A DNA stretch of 15,427 nucleotides, from positions 17,504 through 32,930 of the forward strand of contig DFRY01000069.1 in NCBI GenBank assembly GCA_002378845.1. Reading direction: 5' to 3'. The stretch is from Ruminococcaceae bacterium UBA3451. Its GTDB lineage: Bacteria > Bacillota > Clostridia > Oscillospirales > Acutalibacteraceae. Position numbers and translations under genes: made by a program. Position 1 is the stretch's first letter, and the number at the start of each line of letters is the position of its first letter. This document shows positions 7,970 through 14,287 of the stretch, one piece after another. The notes under the pieces are model-generated. The model saw only the letters and a program-made list of their open reading frames with translations, was not told where the DNA came from and searched no databases.

Positions 7970-8887
7970 ATGATGCTTACACCAAAACCGTTATTTCAAG
8001 GTGCGCGCGTTGCGCTGATTGCGCCCGCTGGCCCCGTTCCGCCGGAAAAATTCGGCCCTGCCGTGCGTTCGGTGGAAGAACTGGGGCTGACGCCCGTCGT
8101 ATATGAAAGCTGCCGCAGGTCACACGGGTATTTTGCAGGATGCGACCAGCTGCGTGCGGACGACGTGAACGCGGCATTTGCCGACCCGGACATTGACGGA
8201 ATTTTTTGCATTCGCGGCGGGTACGGCACGCAGCGCATTATGGACCGCATTGACTTTGACCTGATCCGCAGGCACCCTAAATTTTTCAGCGGTTACAGCG
8301 ACATTACCGCGCTGCACATCATGATAAACCAGCGCTGCGGTTTTGTCACTTACCATACGCCCATGCCGGCCACGGAACTGTACGGCGGCGTGGATGAATA
8401 CACCGCCGATTCCCTACAGCACGTGCTGTTCGGCGAACCGCTGCACGAACTTATTAACCCCATGAATCAACCGGTAAAAACCCTTGTCGGCGGCTGTGCA
8501 CACGGCATTCTCACCGGCGGCAACCTTTCGCTGGTCGCTTCTTCCCTTGGCACGCCCTACGAAATTGATACCTGCGATAAAATTCTGTTTTTGGAAGATG
8601 TGGACGAAGAACCGTACCGTATTGACCGAATGCTTCTGCAATTAAAAGCCGCGGGCAAATTTCGCGACTGCGCCGGAATCCTTCTGGGGTATTGGACGAA
8701 CTGCACCGCGGAGAACCCGGAAAAATCGCTGACGCTGGAGCAGATTTTTGAAGAACTGATTGTGCCGGAGCACAAACCGGCCGTTCTCAATCTGGCATGC
8801 GGCCACAGCCTGCCGACCATATCGCTTCCGCTGGGCAAAGAGATGGAATTGAATTCTATTTCAGGTAAAATAACCGTATTGGAGTGA
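7970..8887 (+). CDS. ldcA: LD-carboxypeptidase, peptidase family S66
   Basis: The product is 305 residues from the ATG at 7970 (a second ATG follows at 7973); GGAG at 7959-7962 supports this start, and an upstream ATG at 7841 lies inside oppF and is rejected. The protein matches LdcA-type serine peptidases that remove the terminal D-Ala from murein tetrapeptides at the LD bond. The Ser-Glu-His catalytic set is seen as Ser110 (FSGYSDIT, nucleophile elbow), Glu209 (LFLEDVDEEPYRIDRM) and His279 (ACGHSLPTISLPLG). The IRGGYGTQR block (81-89) is also typical. No signal peptide is present, so it works in the cytoplasm on imported peptides, equivalent to B. subtilis YkfA. Confidence 0.93.
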   Translation: MMLTPKPLFQGARVALIAPAGPVPPEKFGPAVRSVEELGLTPVVYESCRRSHGYFAGCDQLRADDVNAAFADPDIDGIFCIRGGYGTQRIMDRIDFDLIRRHPKFFSGYSDITALHIMINQRCGFVTYHTPMPATELYGGVDEYTADSLQHVLFGEPLHELINPMNQPVKTLVGGCAHGILTGGNLSLVASSLGTPYEIDTCDKILFLEDVDEEPYRIDRMLLQLKAAGKFRDCAGILLGYWTNCTAENPEKSLTLEQIFEELIVPEHKPAVLNLACGHSLPTISLPLGKEMELNSISGKITVLE

Positions 8888-8892
8888 TGATT

Positions 8893-9693
8893 ATGAATCT
8901 TACCGATTTACAGGATTACGCGGAAAACGAAATCAAAGATACCGAAGCGAACGTTTCGCTTCTGGTTTATGATTATACCAATGAAAAAACGCTTCTATCT
9001 TTTGGAGCAGAACGCAAGGCTGTTTCGGCCAGCACCATAAAAACACTGATTCTTCTTGCGGCGCTTGACCTGGTGCAAAAAGGAAAGCTGACGCTGGAAC
9101 AGCGCATTCCTGTGCCCTGCCAGGAAGTGCTGGAGGACACCGAGGTGTTTAACTGCGGCCAAAAGGACTGCCCGCTGGAAGAAATGCTCACCTGGATGAT
9201 CATTAACAGCGACAACACCGCCACGAATATTTTAATTAGCTTCCTCGGGATGGAAGCGATTAACGCTTACAGCCAGTCGCTTGGGCTGCAATCCACTGTT
9301 CTCGAGCGCAAAATGCTGGATTTGGATGCGATAAAAGCAGGGCACAACAATTACACCAGTGCTGCAGATCAGCTTATTGTGTTCACCAAATTGTACCATA
9401 AAGCTATCCTTACGCCGGAGCTTTGCGACCTTGCGCTGAACATTTTGAAACGCCAGCGTGACTTTAGCATGGCGCTGCGCTACCTGTGTTACCCTGACAT
9501 TACCTTCGCGCACAAAACCGGCGGGCTGGATCACTTGAATCACGATACGGGTATTTTTTATCTGCCCGACCGAAACTATTTCTTCGGCTGCTTTATAACG
9601 GACGCCGTTGCCGACACGGAAGAAAACCCGGTTGCCAAACGGCTGATCGCACGGCTTTCCAAAGCGGTTTACGAATTTTGCAGGCAGGAATAA
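8893..9693 (+). CDS. class A beta-lactamase-fold serine hydrolase, no signal peptide
   Basis: Start 8893 is preferred (266 residues) because GGAG at 8881-8884 is 8 bases upstream; GTG 8884 and ATG 8887 are alternatives overlapping the ldcA stop. The three beta-lactamase/PBP motifs are present: Ser47-T-I-Lys50, Ser106-Asp107-Asn108 and Lys208-Thr209-Gly210. The omega-loop region reads LERKMLDLDAIKAG (137-150); aligned by eye to class A ExxLN, the Glu166 position is Met141 and the Asn170 position is Asp145, so the deacylating water base of true beta-lactamases seems to be missing. No signal peptide or membrane anchor is visible, so it should be cytoplasmic, unlike secreted beta-lactamases. Placement between ldcA and the NlpC/P60 gene suggests a peptidase or esterase acting on imported murein peptides; the actual reaction is unknown. 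Confidence 0.85.
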   Translation: MNLTDLQDYAENEIKDTEANVSLLVYDYTNEKTLLSFGAERKAVSASTIKTLILLAALDLVQKGKLTLEQRIPVPCQEVLEDTEVFNCGQKDCPLEEMLTWMIINSDNTATNILISFLGMEAINAYSQSLGLQSTVLERKMLDLDAIKAGHNNYTSAADQLIVFTKLYHKAILTPELCDLALNILKRQRDFSMALRYLCYPDITFAHKTGGLDHLNHDTGIFYLPDRNYFFGCFITDAVADTEENPVAKRLIARLSKAVYEFCRQE

Positions 9694-9699
9694 CAACAC

Positions 9700-10515
9700 A
9701 TGAAATACGGATTGATTACTTCCGCCGTCGCCCCCCTGATGGAAGCGCCGCCGAACGAAAAGGAAATTGTGGACGAGGCTCTTTGCGGCATGACGGTGGA
9801 AGTGTTGGAACACGCCGGCGTGTGGTACCATATTCGCACCCATTACCTTTATGAAGGCTGGGTGGAGGAAAAGCACCTTTGTTTTGACGAATCGTTGATT
9901 CAAGCATGGAACGACGCGCCGAAAAAAGTAGTTTTACAGGCTCACGCGGACGTTTTGGGCGCACCAAAGGTGCAGGGGCATTACGTGGGCGAAGTCACCC
10001 GCGGCGCGCTGCTGAGCCCCACAGGCGAAGCGGAGAACGGCTGGCAGAAGGTTCGCTTCTGCGACGGGCGCGAGGGCTGGACCTGGGGCGCGTTTTTGGG
10101 CGAATATTTAACTTCTTGGGACAAAGCAAACGAGGTTGCGCTGCGCAGGGCGCTTACCGAAACGGCGCGGAGCTACCTTTGCACCCAGTACCGCTGGGGC
10201 GGAAAAAGCCCCCTTGGAATTGACTGCAGCGGTCTGTGCTCCATGGCGTATCTTCTAAACGGCGTGCTCATCTGCCGCGACGCGCACCTGCTGCCGGAAT
10301 TCGCCATGCACGAAATTCCCTTTGAACAGATAAAGGAAGGCGACCTGCTGTTTTTCCCCGGCCATGTTGCCATGTACCTTGGCGCAAACCGATACATTCA
10401 CTCCACCGCAGGCAACAATTGCCACGGTGTGGTAATTAACAGCCTTGACCCCAACGCGCCGGACTACCGCGCCGACCTGCCGGAAAAGCTGCTTTCCGTT
10501 GGAAGTATATTTTAA
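9700..10515 (+). CDS. ykfC: NlpC/P60 gamma-D-glutamyl-L-diamino acid endopeptidase with two SH3b-like regions
   Basis: The 271-residue protein has two N-terminal bacterial-SH3-like regions (about 1-62 and 76-136), then an NlpC/P60 cysteine peptidase domain. The catalytic residues are Cys176 (GIDCSGLCSMAYL), His222 (FFPGHVAMYLG) and His234 (RYIHSTAG). The 12-residue gap between the two His matches that of B. subtilis YkfC. That family cleaves the gamma-D-Glu to diamino-acid bond in peptides with a free N-terminal L-Ala and releases L-Ala-D-Glu, the substrate of the epimerase at the start of this operon. There is no signal peptide, so cytoplasmic action is expected. The start has a modest RBS, AGGA at 9686-9689. 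It is the last gene before the terminator. At 271 residues it is shorter than YkfC (about 330). Confidence 0.9.
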   Translation: MKYGLITSAVAPLMEAPPNEKEIVDEALCGMTVEVLEHAGVWYHIRTHYLYEGWVEEKHLCFDESLIQAWNDAPKKVVLQAHADVLGAPKVQGHYVGEVTRGALLSPTGEAENGWQKVRFCDGREGWTWGAFLGEYLTSWDKANEVALRRALTETARSYLCTQYRWGGKSPLGIDCSGLCSMAYLLNGVLICRDAHLLPEFAMHEIPFEQIKEGDLLFFPGHVAMYLGANRYIHSTAGNNCHGVVINSLDPNAPDYRADLPEKLLSVGSIF

Positions 10516-10529
10516 AATGAATTAAAAAT

Positions 10530-10566
10530 AAAGAGCTTGATGAACAATCAAGCTCTTTCCTGTTTT
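10530..10566 (+). terminator. intrinsic terminator of the murein-peptide operon
   Basis: AAAGAGCTTGAT (10530-10541) pairs perfectly with ATCAAGCTCTTT (10547-10558) around a 5-base loop, followed after CCTG by TTTTT. It stands 14 bases after the NlpC/P60 stop codon. Confidence 0.85.
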
Positions 10567-10567
10567 T

Positions 10568-10627
10568 GTAGGGGCCGTTGCCCTCAACGGGCGGCATTTT
10601 TCGTGTTGCCGTGGAGGCAACCCCTAC
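10568..10627. repeat. palindromic intergenic element (GTAGGGG...CCCCTAC)
   Basis: The outer arms are GTAGGGGCCGTTGCC (10568-10582) and GGCAACCCCTAC (10616-10627), complementary apart from a 3-base insertion in the left arm. An inner GTTG/CAAC pair and a partly matching GGCGGCA / TGTTGCC lie between them. Similar GTAGGGG-bounded palindromes are common intergenic repeats in clostridia (recalled from general knowledge, not searched). It has no coding content. Confidence 0.6.
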
Positions 10628-10650
10628 GATTACAATAAGCAGTTAACTGC

Positions 10651-10738
10651 ACCGTCAATGAAACCCAAAAAGGCGATTGACATAGCAGTGACTGATGGGA
10701 ATACCTTGCGCGTACTATATGTTCGGCATGAGGACAAA
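10651..10738 (-). repeat. third, hairpin-less copy of the dispersed structured repeat
   Basis: Read on the minus strand this shares, in order, with the copy at 12622: TTTGTCCTCATGCCG (10738-10724), TACGCGCAAGG (10714-10704), GCTATGTCAA (10686-10677) and TTTCATTGACGGT (10663-10651). The two stem-loops that separate these blocks in the 12622 copy are missing, leaving 9 bases between the first two blocks. Both reading frames across it give short ORFs that look spurious. It lies in the 314-base gap between the NlpC/P60 and RpiR genes; no gene is seen there. Confidence 0.75.
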
Positions 10739-10784
10739 CTGATTAAATCTGTATTTTCAGGCCGCCGTAGTTTTACAATCGTGC

Positions 10785-10823
10785 TAAAGATAAAAGATCC
10801 CCTGTACACCAAATGTACAGGGG
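10785..10823 (-). terminator. intrinsic terminator of the RpiR-family regulator gene
   Basis: On the minus strand CCCCTGTACA (10823-10814, as its complement) folds on the matching arm 10808-10799: a perfect 10-bp stem with a 5-base loop. It is followed by the T-rich ATCTTTTATCTTT (10797-10785). It sits 6 bases after the TAA of the regulator gene. Confidence 0.8.
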
Positions 10824-10829
10824 GAGCGA

Positions 10830-11699
10830 TTAATACAGTTTATCCACAACCGCACCGGCGGTTTTTTGCTTGTTCAGGTTGCTGCGTTCAAATGTGCGGC
10901 GGAAATATTCCATATAAAGCAAATCAAGCAGGAAAAGCTGGCTTACCTTTGCGGAAGTGGAGCCGCCCTGCAGCGGGCCTTCGTTGGAACCGCAAAGCAT
11001 GGTTAAGTCGGAACGGGACGTGAGCGGAGACTTGGCAAACCGTGTAATGGTGATGATTTTCGCGCCCGCTTTTTTCGCCGCCTGCGCCACCTGTATGGAA
11101 TCTTTGGTCGAACCGGAATAGGAAATAATCACTGCCACGTCTTCCGGTGCCATCAAGGACGCCGCCATGGCCTGCATGTGTGAATCGGCTACGCAGCAAA
11201 CGTCGGCGGTAATGCGCAGGAACTTATTCATTGCATCCATTGCCGTGACCAGGGAAGAACCGACGCCGAAAAAGTAGATTCGCCCGGCGTCAATCAGGTA
11301 ATCCACCGCTTTGGAAATATCGTCCAAATTGATCAGCTCATACGTTTCATTCAGTGCGCTCAGATTTGTCTGAAGAACCTTCTGTGTCAGGGTGTCAAGC
11401 GTGTCCGTCTGATTAATTCGCCCGGTTGCCGCGGGCTGAGTGTCGTCGTCTTCGTCGCCGCCCGCGCCCATGCTGAGCGAAAGCTGCATTTTAAACTCCT
11501 GATACCCCTGCAGATGCAATGTTTTGCAAAAACGGAACACACTGGTGTCCCCCACGTTGCAGGCATCCGCCAAATCTGTAATCGACATAAACAAAACCTT
11601 TTTCGGGTTCTGCAAAACATAATCCGCCACTTTACGCTCGGCTTTTGTAAACAAATTATAGCGCGAATTTAATTTTAATATAAAATCTCCGTGACCCAT
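10830..11699 (-). CDS. MurR/RpiR family transcriptional regulator (HTH plus SIS domain)
   Basis: The 289-residue protein has an N-terminal RpiR-type helix-turn-helix domain (about 1-77; ERKVADYVLQNPKKVLFMSI, then TDLADACNVGDTSVFRFCKT as the HTH). An acidic linker, GDEDDDTQPA (81-90), is followed by a sugar-isomerase (SIS) domain (about 128-265) with the phosphosugar-binding pattern GVGSS (145-149), ISYSGSTKDS (192-201) and GSTSAKVSQL (246-255). Such regulators sense phosphosugars; MurR senses N-acetylmuramate 6-phosphate. The gene converges on the murein-peptide operon, making that operon a plausible target, but no operator was identified. The start is supported by GAGGTG five bases upstream. 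The effector is unknown. Confidence 0.92.
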   Translation of the reverse strand: MGHGDFILKLNSRYNLFTKAERKVADYVLQNPKKVLFMSITDLADACNVGDTSVFRFCKTLHLQGYQEFKMQLSLSMGAGGDEDDDTQPAATGRINQTDTLDTLTQKVLQTNLSALNETYELINLDDISKAVDYLIDAGRIYFFGVGSSLVTAMDAMNKFLRITADVCCVADSHMQAMAASLMAPEDVAVIISYSGSTKDSIQVAQAAKKAGAKIITITRFAKSPLTSRSDLTMLCGSNEGPLQGGSTSAKVSQLFLLDLLYMEYFRRTFERSNLNKQKTAGAVVDKLY

Positions 11700-11761
11700 A
11701 TAAACACCTCATCCGTATTTGCCGCAAAACCGGCTTTCCCCAGAAAAATTTGTCTCATTTT

Positions 11762-11770
11762 ATTATACCA
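11762..11770 (-). promoter_or_regulatory. extended -10 promoter of the RpiR-family regulator gene
   Basis: On the minus strand TG-G-TATAAT (11770-11762) forms an extended -10 element; no good -35 box is seen at 17 bases. The expected start near 11755 leaves a leader of about 55 bases. Confidence 0.55.
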
Positions 11771-11842
11771 CAGAGTCCGTATAAAAAAAGAGGAAGTCCG
11801 TTGAATCGTCATATTTTCTCAATCTAACAAAACGCCATCCTC

Positions 11843-11870
11843 TTGTTTTGACACAGAATCATGTTATAAT
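11843..11870 (+). promoter_or_regulatory. extended -10 promoter of the GNAT gene
   Basis: TG-T-TATAAT (11862-11870) is an extended -10 element. A weak -35, TTGTTT (11843-11848), is at 16 bases. A perfect TTGACA also occurs at 11848-11853 but is only 11 bases from the -10, too close for normal use. The start of transcription would be near 11877, just before the RBS. Confidence 0.6.
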
Positions 11871-11900
11871 GGAGAAAATATTAGAAAAAGGACTGTCAGG

Positions 11901-12509
11901 ATGAAAGAAATCAGTATTCGCATTGCCGATAAAAACGACGCGCCTGCCCTGATTGGAATTTATGCGCCGTACATAAACGATACCGCCATTACATTTGAGT
12001 ATGTTGTTCCCCCTGTGGAGGAGTTTGCAAGCCGTATTCAGGTTACCACCCATGATTTTCCATGGCTTGTGTGCGAAATTGACGGCAAACCCGCAGGGTA
12101 CGCTTACGCTTCGCACTTTAAAACACGCGCCGCGTTCCAATGGGACGCGGAAATGAGCGTTTACCTTTCCTCCGAATTCCATCGGCTTGGCATCGCTTCG
12201 GCGCTTTACAACTGCCTGGAAAATATTTTGCGCGAGCAGGGGTACCTGAACCTGTACGCGCTCATTACGCACCCTAATCCGGTAAGCGAAGGCTTCCACG
12301 CAAGCCGCGGTTACCGCCAGGTGGGAATTTACCACAGCACAGGATTTAAATTTGACAAATGGCATGATTTAATTGTACTGGAAAAACAGCTTGCACCGCT
12401 GCCTGCCGTTCCCGCGCCGTGCAGAACCTTTCACGAACTGGACAAAGATTTTTTTTCAGAGCAGCTCCACCGCGCGGAAGAGAAAATCCGCAGTAAAATG
12501 AATTCGTAA
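11901..12509 (+). CDS. GNAT family N-acetyltransferase, phosphinothricin-acetyltransferase-like
   Basis: The 202-residue protein carries the Pat/bar-type GNAT fold: the opening IRIADKNDAPALIGIYAPYINDTAITFEY (6-34), Glu84 in WDAEMSVYLSS (81-91; the strand with the general-base Glu in PAT), acetyl-CoA loop HRLGIAS (94-100), and HPNPVSEGFHASRGYRQVG (124-142). Family members acetylate amino groups of small molecules such as phosphinothricin or methionine sulfoximine/sulfone; the real substrate here is unknown. A C-terminal tail of about 38 residues after EKQL exceeds the usual PAT length and has no recognised motif. RBS AAAAAGGA is at 11885-11892. It is a single-gene unit divergent from the RpiR gene. 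Confidence 0.88.
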   Translation: MKEISIRIADKNDAPALIGIYAPYINDTAITFEYVVPPVEEFASRIQVTTHDFPWLVCEIDGKPAGYAYASHFKTRAAFQWDAEMSVYLSSEFHRLGIASALYNCLENILREQGYLNLYALITHPNPVSEGFHASRGYRQVGIYHSTGFKFDKWHDLIVLEKQLAPLPAVPAPCRTFHELDKDFFSEQLHRAEEKIRSKMNS

Positions 12510-12516
12510 TATGGAT

Positions 12517-12550
12517 GAGGAACTTCGTTCGCGGAGTTCCTTTTGTTTTT
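12517..12550 (+). terminator. intrinsic terminator of the GNAT gene
   Basis: AGGAACT plus TCG (12518-12527) pairs with CGG plus AGTTCCT (12532-12541) around a TTCG tetraloop, followed by TTTTGTTTTT (12541-12550). This is a strong intrinsic terminator 8 bases after the stop codon. Confidence 0.85.
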
Positions 12551-12621
12551 AGACGCAATGGCGGAATTCCTACATCAAACTTAATGAAATATAGCTACCC
12601 GCAAGATATAGATTAAATTCG

Positions 12622-12798
12622 TTTGTCCTCATGCCGGACGGGCACCTACTTTCGGTCTTGTCCGAAAGTAGGCAAAGTACGCGCAAGGGGGATTTTAAAT
12701 CCCAGCGGGAGGGTTCCACAAAATCCCCCTTGCAACCCCCGAGGTATCCCTAAGTAAACCCGGCTATGTCAAATATCGATTTGATTTTCATTGACGGT
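12622..12798 (+). repeat. dispersed structured repeat, full copy with two stem-loops
   Basis: The first 82 bases (12622-12703) match 15346-15427 with seven differences and no gaps. The element has a lead block TTTGTCCTCATGCCG, a perfect 11-bp stem-loop (12645-12655 with 12662-12672, loop TCTTGT), block TACGCGCAAGG, a perfect 14-bp stem-loop (GCAAGGGGGATTTT 12683-12696 with 12720-12733), then GCTATGTCAA (12763-12772) and TTTCATTGACGGT (12786-12798), which it shares with the copy at 10651-10738. It fills most of the 429-base gap between the GNAT and DUF2804 genes; no gene is seen there. Confidence 0.85.
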
Positions 12799-12838
12799 TT
12801 TCTAACTAACATTCATTGTTATTTATGCTTTTCATGCC

Positions 12839-12915
12839 GTAAGGATCGCTGCCTACAGCAACCTTTCGAATTCATCGTATTCCGTATGCAGATCGCCGAG
12901 GGCGGCGATCCCTAC
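12839..12915. repeat. palindromic intergenic element (GTARGGATCGC...)
   Basis: Arms GTAAGGATCGCTGCC (12839-12853) and GGCGGCGATCCCTAC (12901-12915) are complementary at 13 of 15 positions. Inside, GATCGCCG (12891-12898) forms a tight hairpin with CGGCGATC (12903-12910), so two alternative folds compete for the right arm. It resembles the GTAGGGG element at 10568 in end sequence (GTAGGG/CCCTAC) but not in its interior. Confidence 0.6.
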
Positions 12916-12938
12916 CATGTATTTTAACTTCGTATGTA

Positions 12939-13943
12939 TCACCAGTTATTGACCGCGTGCTCCGCAAAAGCGGGCAGACCGTCAACTTTCAAAACTGAAC
13001 GGTCATCCAGCACGGCAGTACCGTAAAACAGCCCGAATACCTGGTGGCAGCAATTGTTGATGAACAGCACTTTGTCCCGCGTGGTGCGGTCATAAAGGGG
13101 CGTCATGGTGAAATCGAGGCGACCTTCTTCGTCTGCAAGGCGCCACGGGCGCATAAAATCCGTTTCATGAGTAATTTTTATATTTCCCAGCTTGTGCGCT
13201 GTATTCCCGTAAAAAAGCATGTTTTCCGTCGCCGCGGTAGTATTTCCGAACCCGCAGCCTAAATTAAACCCAAACATTTTTCCGTCTACCAAGCCGGTGC
13301 CGTTACTCCAGTACCACTCGTTGGAAAACGGCCATACGCCGCGCCCCCAGTCAAGCAGCCCAAAAGAATCCGACGGGTGGAACCGGTATTCTTTTCCGCC
13401 GCACTTTGCGCTGCCCTCCGCCGTCATACAGTTGATTTTATGGTTGTAATAAAACTGCGTCGGCTTTTGATTGAACGGAATGTTAATGACCACCGCGCTG
13501 TCGTTTTGCCGTACCAGCCGAATGTCCGCTTCAAAGTCCCCGCAATGACAGTACAGTTGGCGCTCCGGCCCGTTCACTGTAAACCGCATCTCCATTCCGC
13601 CGCGGCGGCACGACAGCGTACCGTTTTGTTCTGCGCTTGCGGGAAGATGCATGGAGCCAAACGGCAAGGGAATCAACTTTGAAATTGCGGCAATTTTCTT
13701 CTGTGTTTTAAAATTGAACAACATAATCCCCAGTTGACCGATGTAGGACGCGTGCCCCAACGTAAACTGAAGGCACTTTTCCCCGTCCGACACCTGGTAA
13801 AAGTCCCACTCCTTAATTCGCCACGGCAGAGCCTTGATAGCGGTACTGTCATAACGCAGAACTTCTTTGGTGGAGTAGCCTGCCACCGGGCTGCCGTCGC
13901 TACGGAGCACCGGCCCCGATTCCGTAAACAGATTTTGCGTCAT
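12939..13943 (-). CDS. DUF2804 domain-containing protein
   Basis: The 334-residue protein matches the DUF2804 family: WRIKEWDFYQV (41-51), LGHASYIGQLG (62-72), the strongly conserved DWGRGVWPFSNEWYWSNG (198-215), GFNLGCGFGNTTAATENMLFY (225-245) and a closing FAEHAVNNW. It has no signal peptide or membrane helix. The beta-rich, tryptophan-rich sequence suggests a lipocalin-like or hydratase-like fold, but no function is established. ATG 13943 is chosen because AAAGGAG (13959-13953) is 9 bases upstream; the TTG two codons earlier would be only 3 bases from it. It lies in the same direction as the DUF7916-like gene, with a terminator and a promoter between them. Confidence 0.88.
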   Translation of the reverse strand: MTQNLFTESGPVLRSDGSPVAGYSTKEVLRYDSTAIKALPWRIKEWDFYQVSDGEKCLQFTLGHASYIGQLGIMLFNFKTQKKIAAISKLIPLPFGSMHLPASAEQNGTLSCRRGGMEMRFTVNGPERQLYCHCGDFEADIRLVRQNDSAVVINIPFNQKPTQFYYNHKINCMTAEGSAKCGGKEYRFHPSDSFGLLDWGRGVWPFSNEWYWSNGTGLVDGKMFGFNLGCGFGNTTAATENMLFYGNTAHKLGNIKITHETDFMRPWRLADEEGRLDFTMTPLYDRTTRDKVLFINNCCHQVFGLFYGTAVLDDRSVLKVDGLPAFAEHAVNNW

Positions 13944-13965
13944 TAACAATCGCTCCTTTGTCCAA

Positions 13966-13971
13966 ATTATA
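13966..13971 (-). promoter_or_regulatory. possible -10 box immediately before the DUF2804 gene
   Basis: TATAAT on the minus strand (13971-13966) lies 6 bases before the RBS. No matching -35 is at 16-18 bases, and transcription would begin at the RBS itself, so this is a weak candidate; the promoter at 14231-14259 is an alternative source of transcript. Confidence 0.25.
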
Positions 13972-14091
13972 TGTTACCGGTCAAAGGGTTCGCGGGGTTA
14001 TCATTCTTCTATCTATGTCAATTTTAAAATAATAAACACAATATTTCAATCTATTTTAAGATTATTATTCAAATTGCGAATATTTGGGCGC

Positions 14092-14122
14092 AAAAAAAGA
14101 GGTTAAGGATAATTCCCTAACC
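14092..14122 (-). terminator. intrinsic terminator between DUF7916-like and DUF2804 genes
   Basis: On the minus strand the arms 14122-14114 and 14109-14101 pair at 8 of 9 positions (GGTTAGGGA with TCCTTAACC) around a 4-base loop, followed after CTC by a run of seven T (14098-14092). It may end transcripts from the DUF7916-like gene, from the 14259 promoter, or act as an attenuator ahead of the DUF2804 gene. Confidence 0.8.
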
Positions 14123-14224
14123 CCCTGAATATACAGACCTTACTATCAGCATTGATAGTATGCACATGCATGGCGCTAATTCAAATATATCGCGCGAACT
14201 CCGATTGTTCTGTGCTGTATAACT
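14101..14224 (-). ncRNA. candidate structured small RNA or regulated leader
   Basis: Minus-strand transcript predicted from a strong promoter (start near 14224) to the intrinsic terminator at 14092-14122, roughly 125-133 bases. Internal pairing: TATACAG at the 5' end (14221-14215) with CTGTATA (14136-14130) closes the whole body just before the terminator, and a perfect 8-bp hairpin with a 4-base loop lies at 14160-14141. A 22-codon ORF (14171-14103) lacks an RBS. No known RNA family was recognised. It could be a stand-alone small RNA or a leader with a conditional terminator for the DUF2804 gene 150 bases further on. Confidence 0.45.
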
Positions 14225-14230
14225 GTATAT

Positions 14231-14259
14231 ATAATAGCACGGACTTATTATTATGTCAA
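14231..14259 (-). promoter_or_regulatory. strong minus-strand sigma-A promoter in the DUF7916/DUF2804 gap
   Basis: On the minus strand a perfect -35 box TTGACA (14259-14254) and a -10 box TATTAT (14236-14231) are separated by exactly 17 bases. The start would be near 14224, only about 130 bases ahead of a terminator. Confidence 0.75.
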
Positions 14260-14287
14260 CACTTTTTTAAAATATTCTTTATTTTTT

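Noticed and set aside
10630..11023. Small ORFs on both strands across the 10.6-10.8 kb gap
   Set aside because: They run through the repeat copy and, on the plus strand, into the regulator gene antisense; no RBS and no recognisable protein family, so they are products of the repeat sequence.
11848..11870. TTGACA with TATAAT as a standard promoter for the GNAT gene
   Set aside because: The spacing is only 11 bases; the extended -10 with a weak -35 at 16 bases is a better explanation.
12622..12798. CRISPR array or insertion sequence explanation for the repeat copies
   Set aside because: The copies are kilobases apart, have no regular spacers, no transposase ORF and no terminal inverted repeats with target duplication.
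14016..14021. Second TTGACA on the minus strand upstream of the DUF2804 gene
   Set aside because: The expected -10 position 17 bases on reads ACCCCG, so no promoter is supported.
14103..14171. 22-codon ORF (minus) in the candidate small RNA, as leader peptide or toxin
   Set aside because: No Shine-Dalgarno sequence precedes the ATG, there is no run of regulatory codons and no hydrophobic helix; it ends inside the terminator stem by chance.
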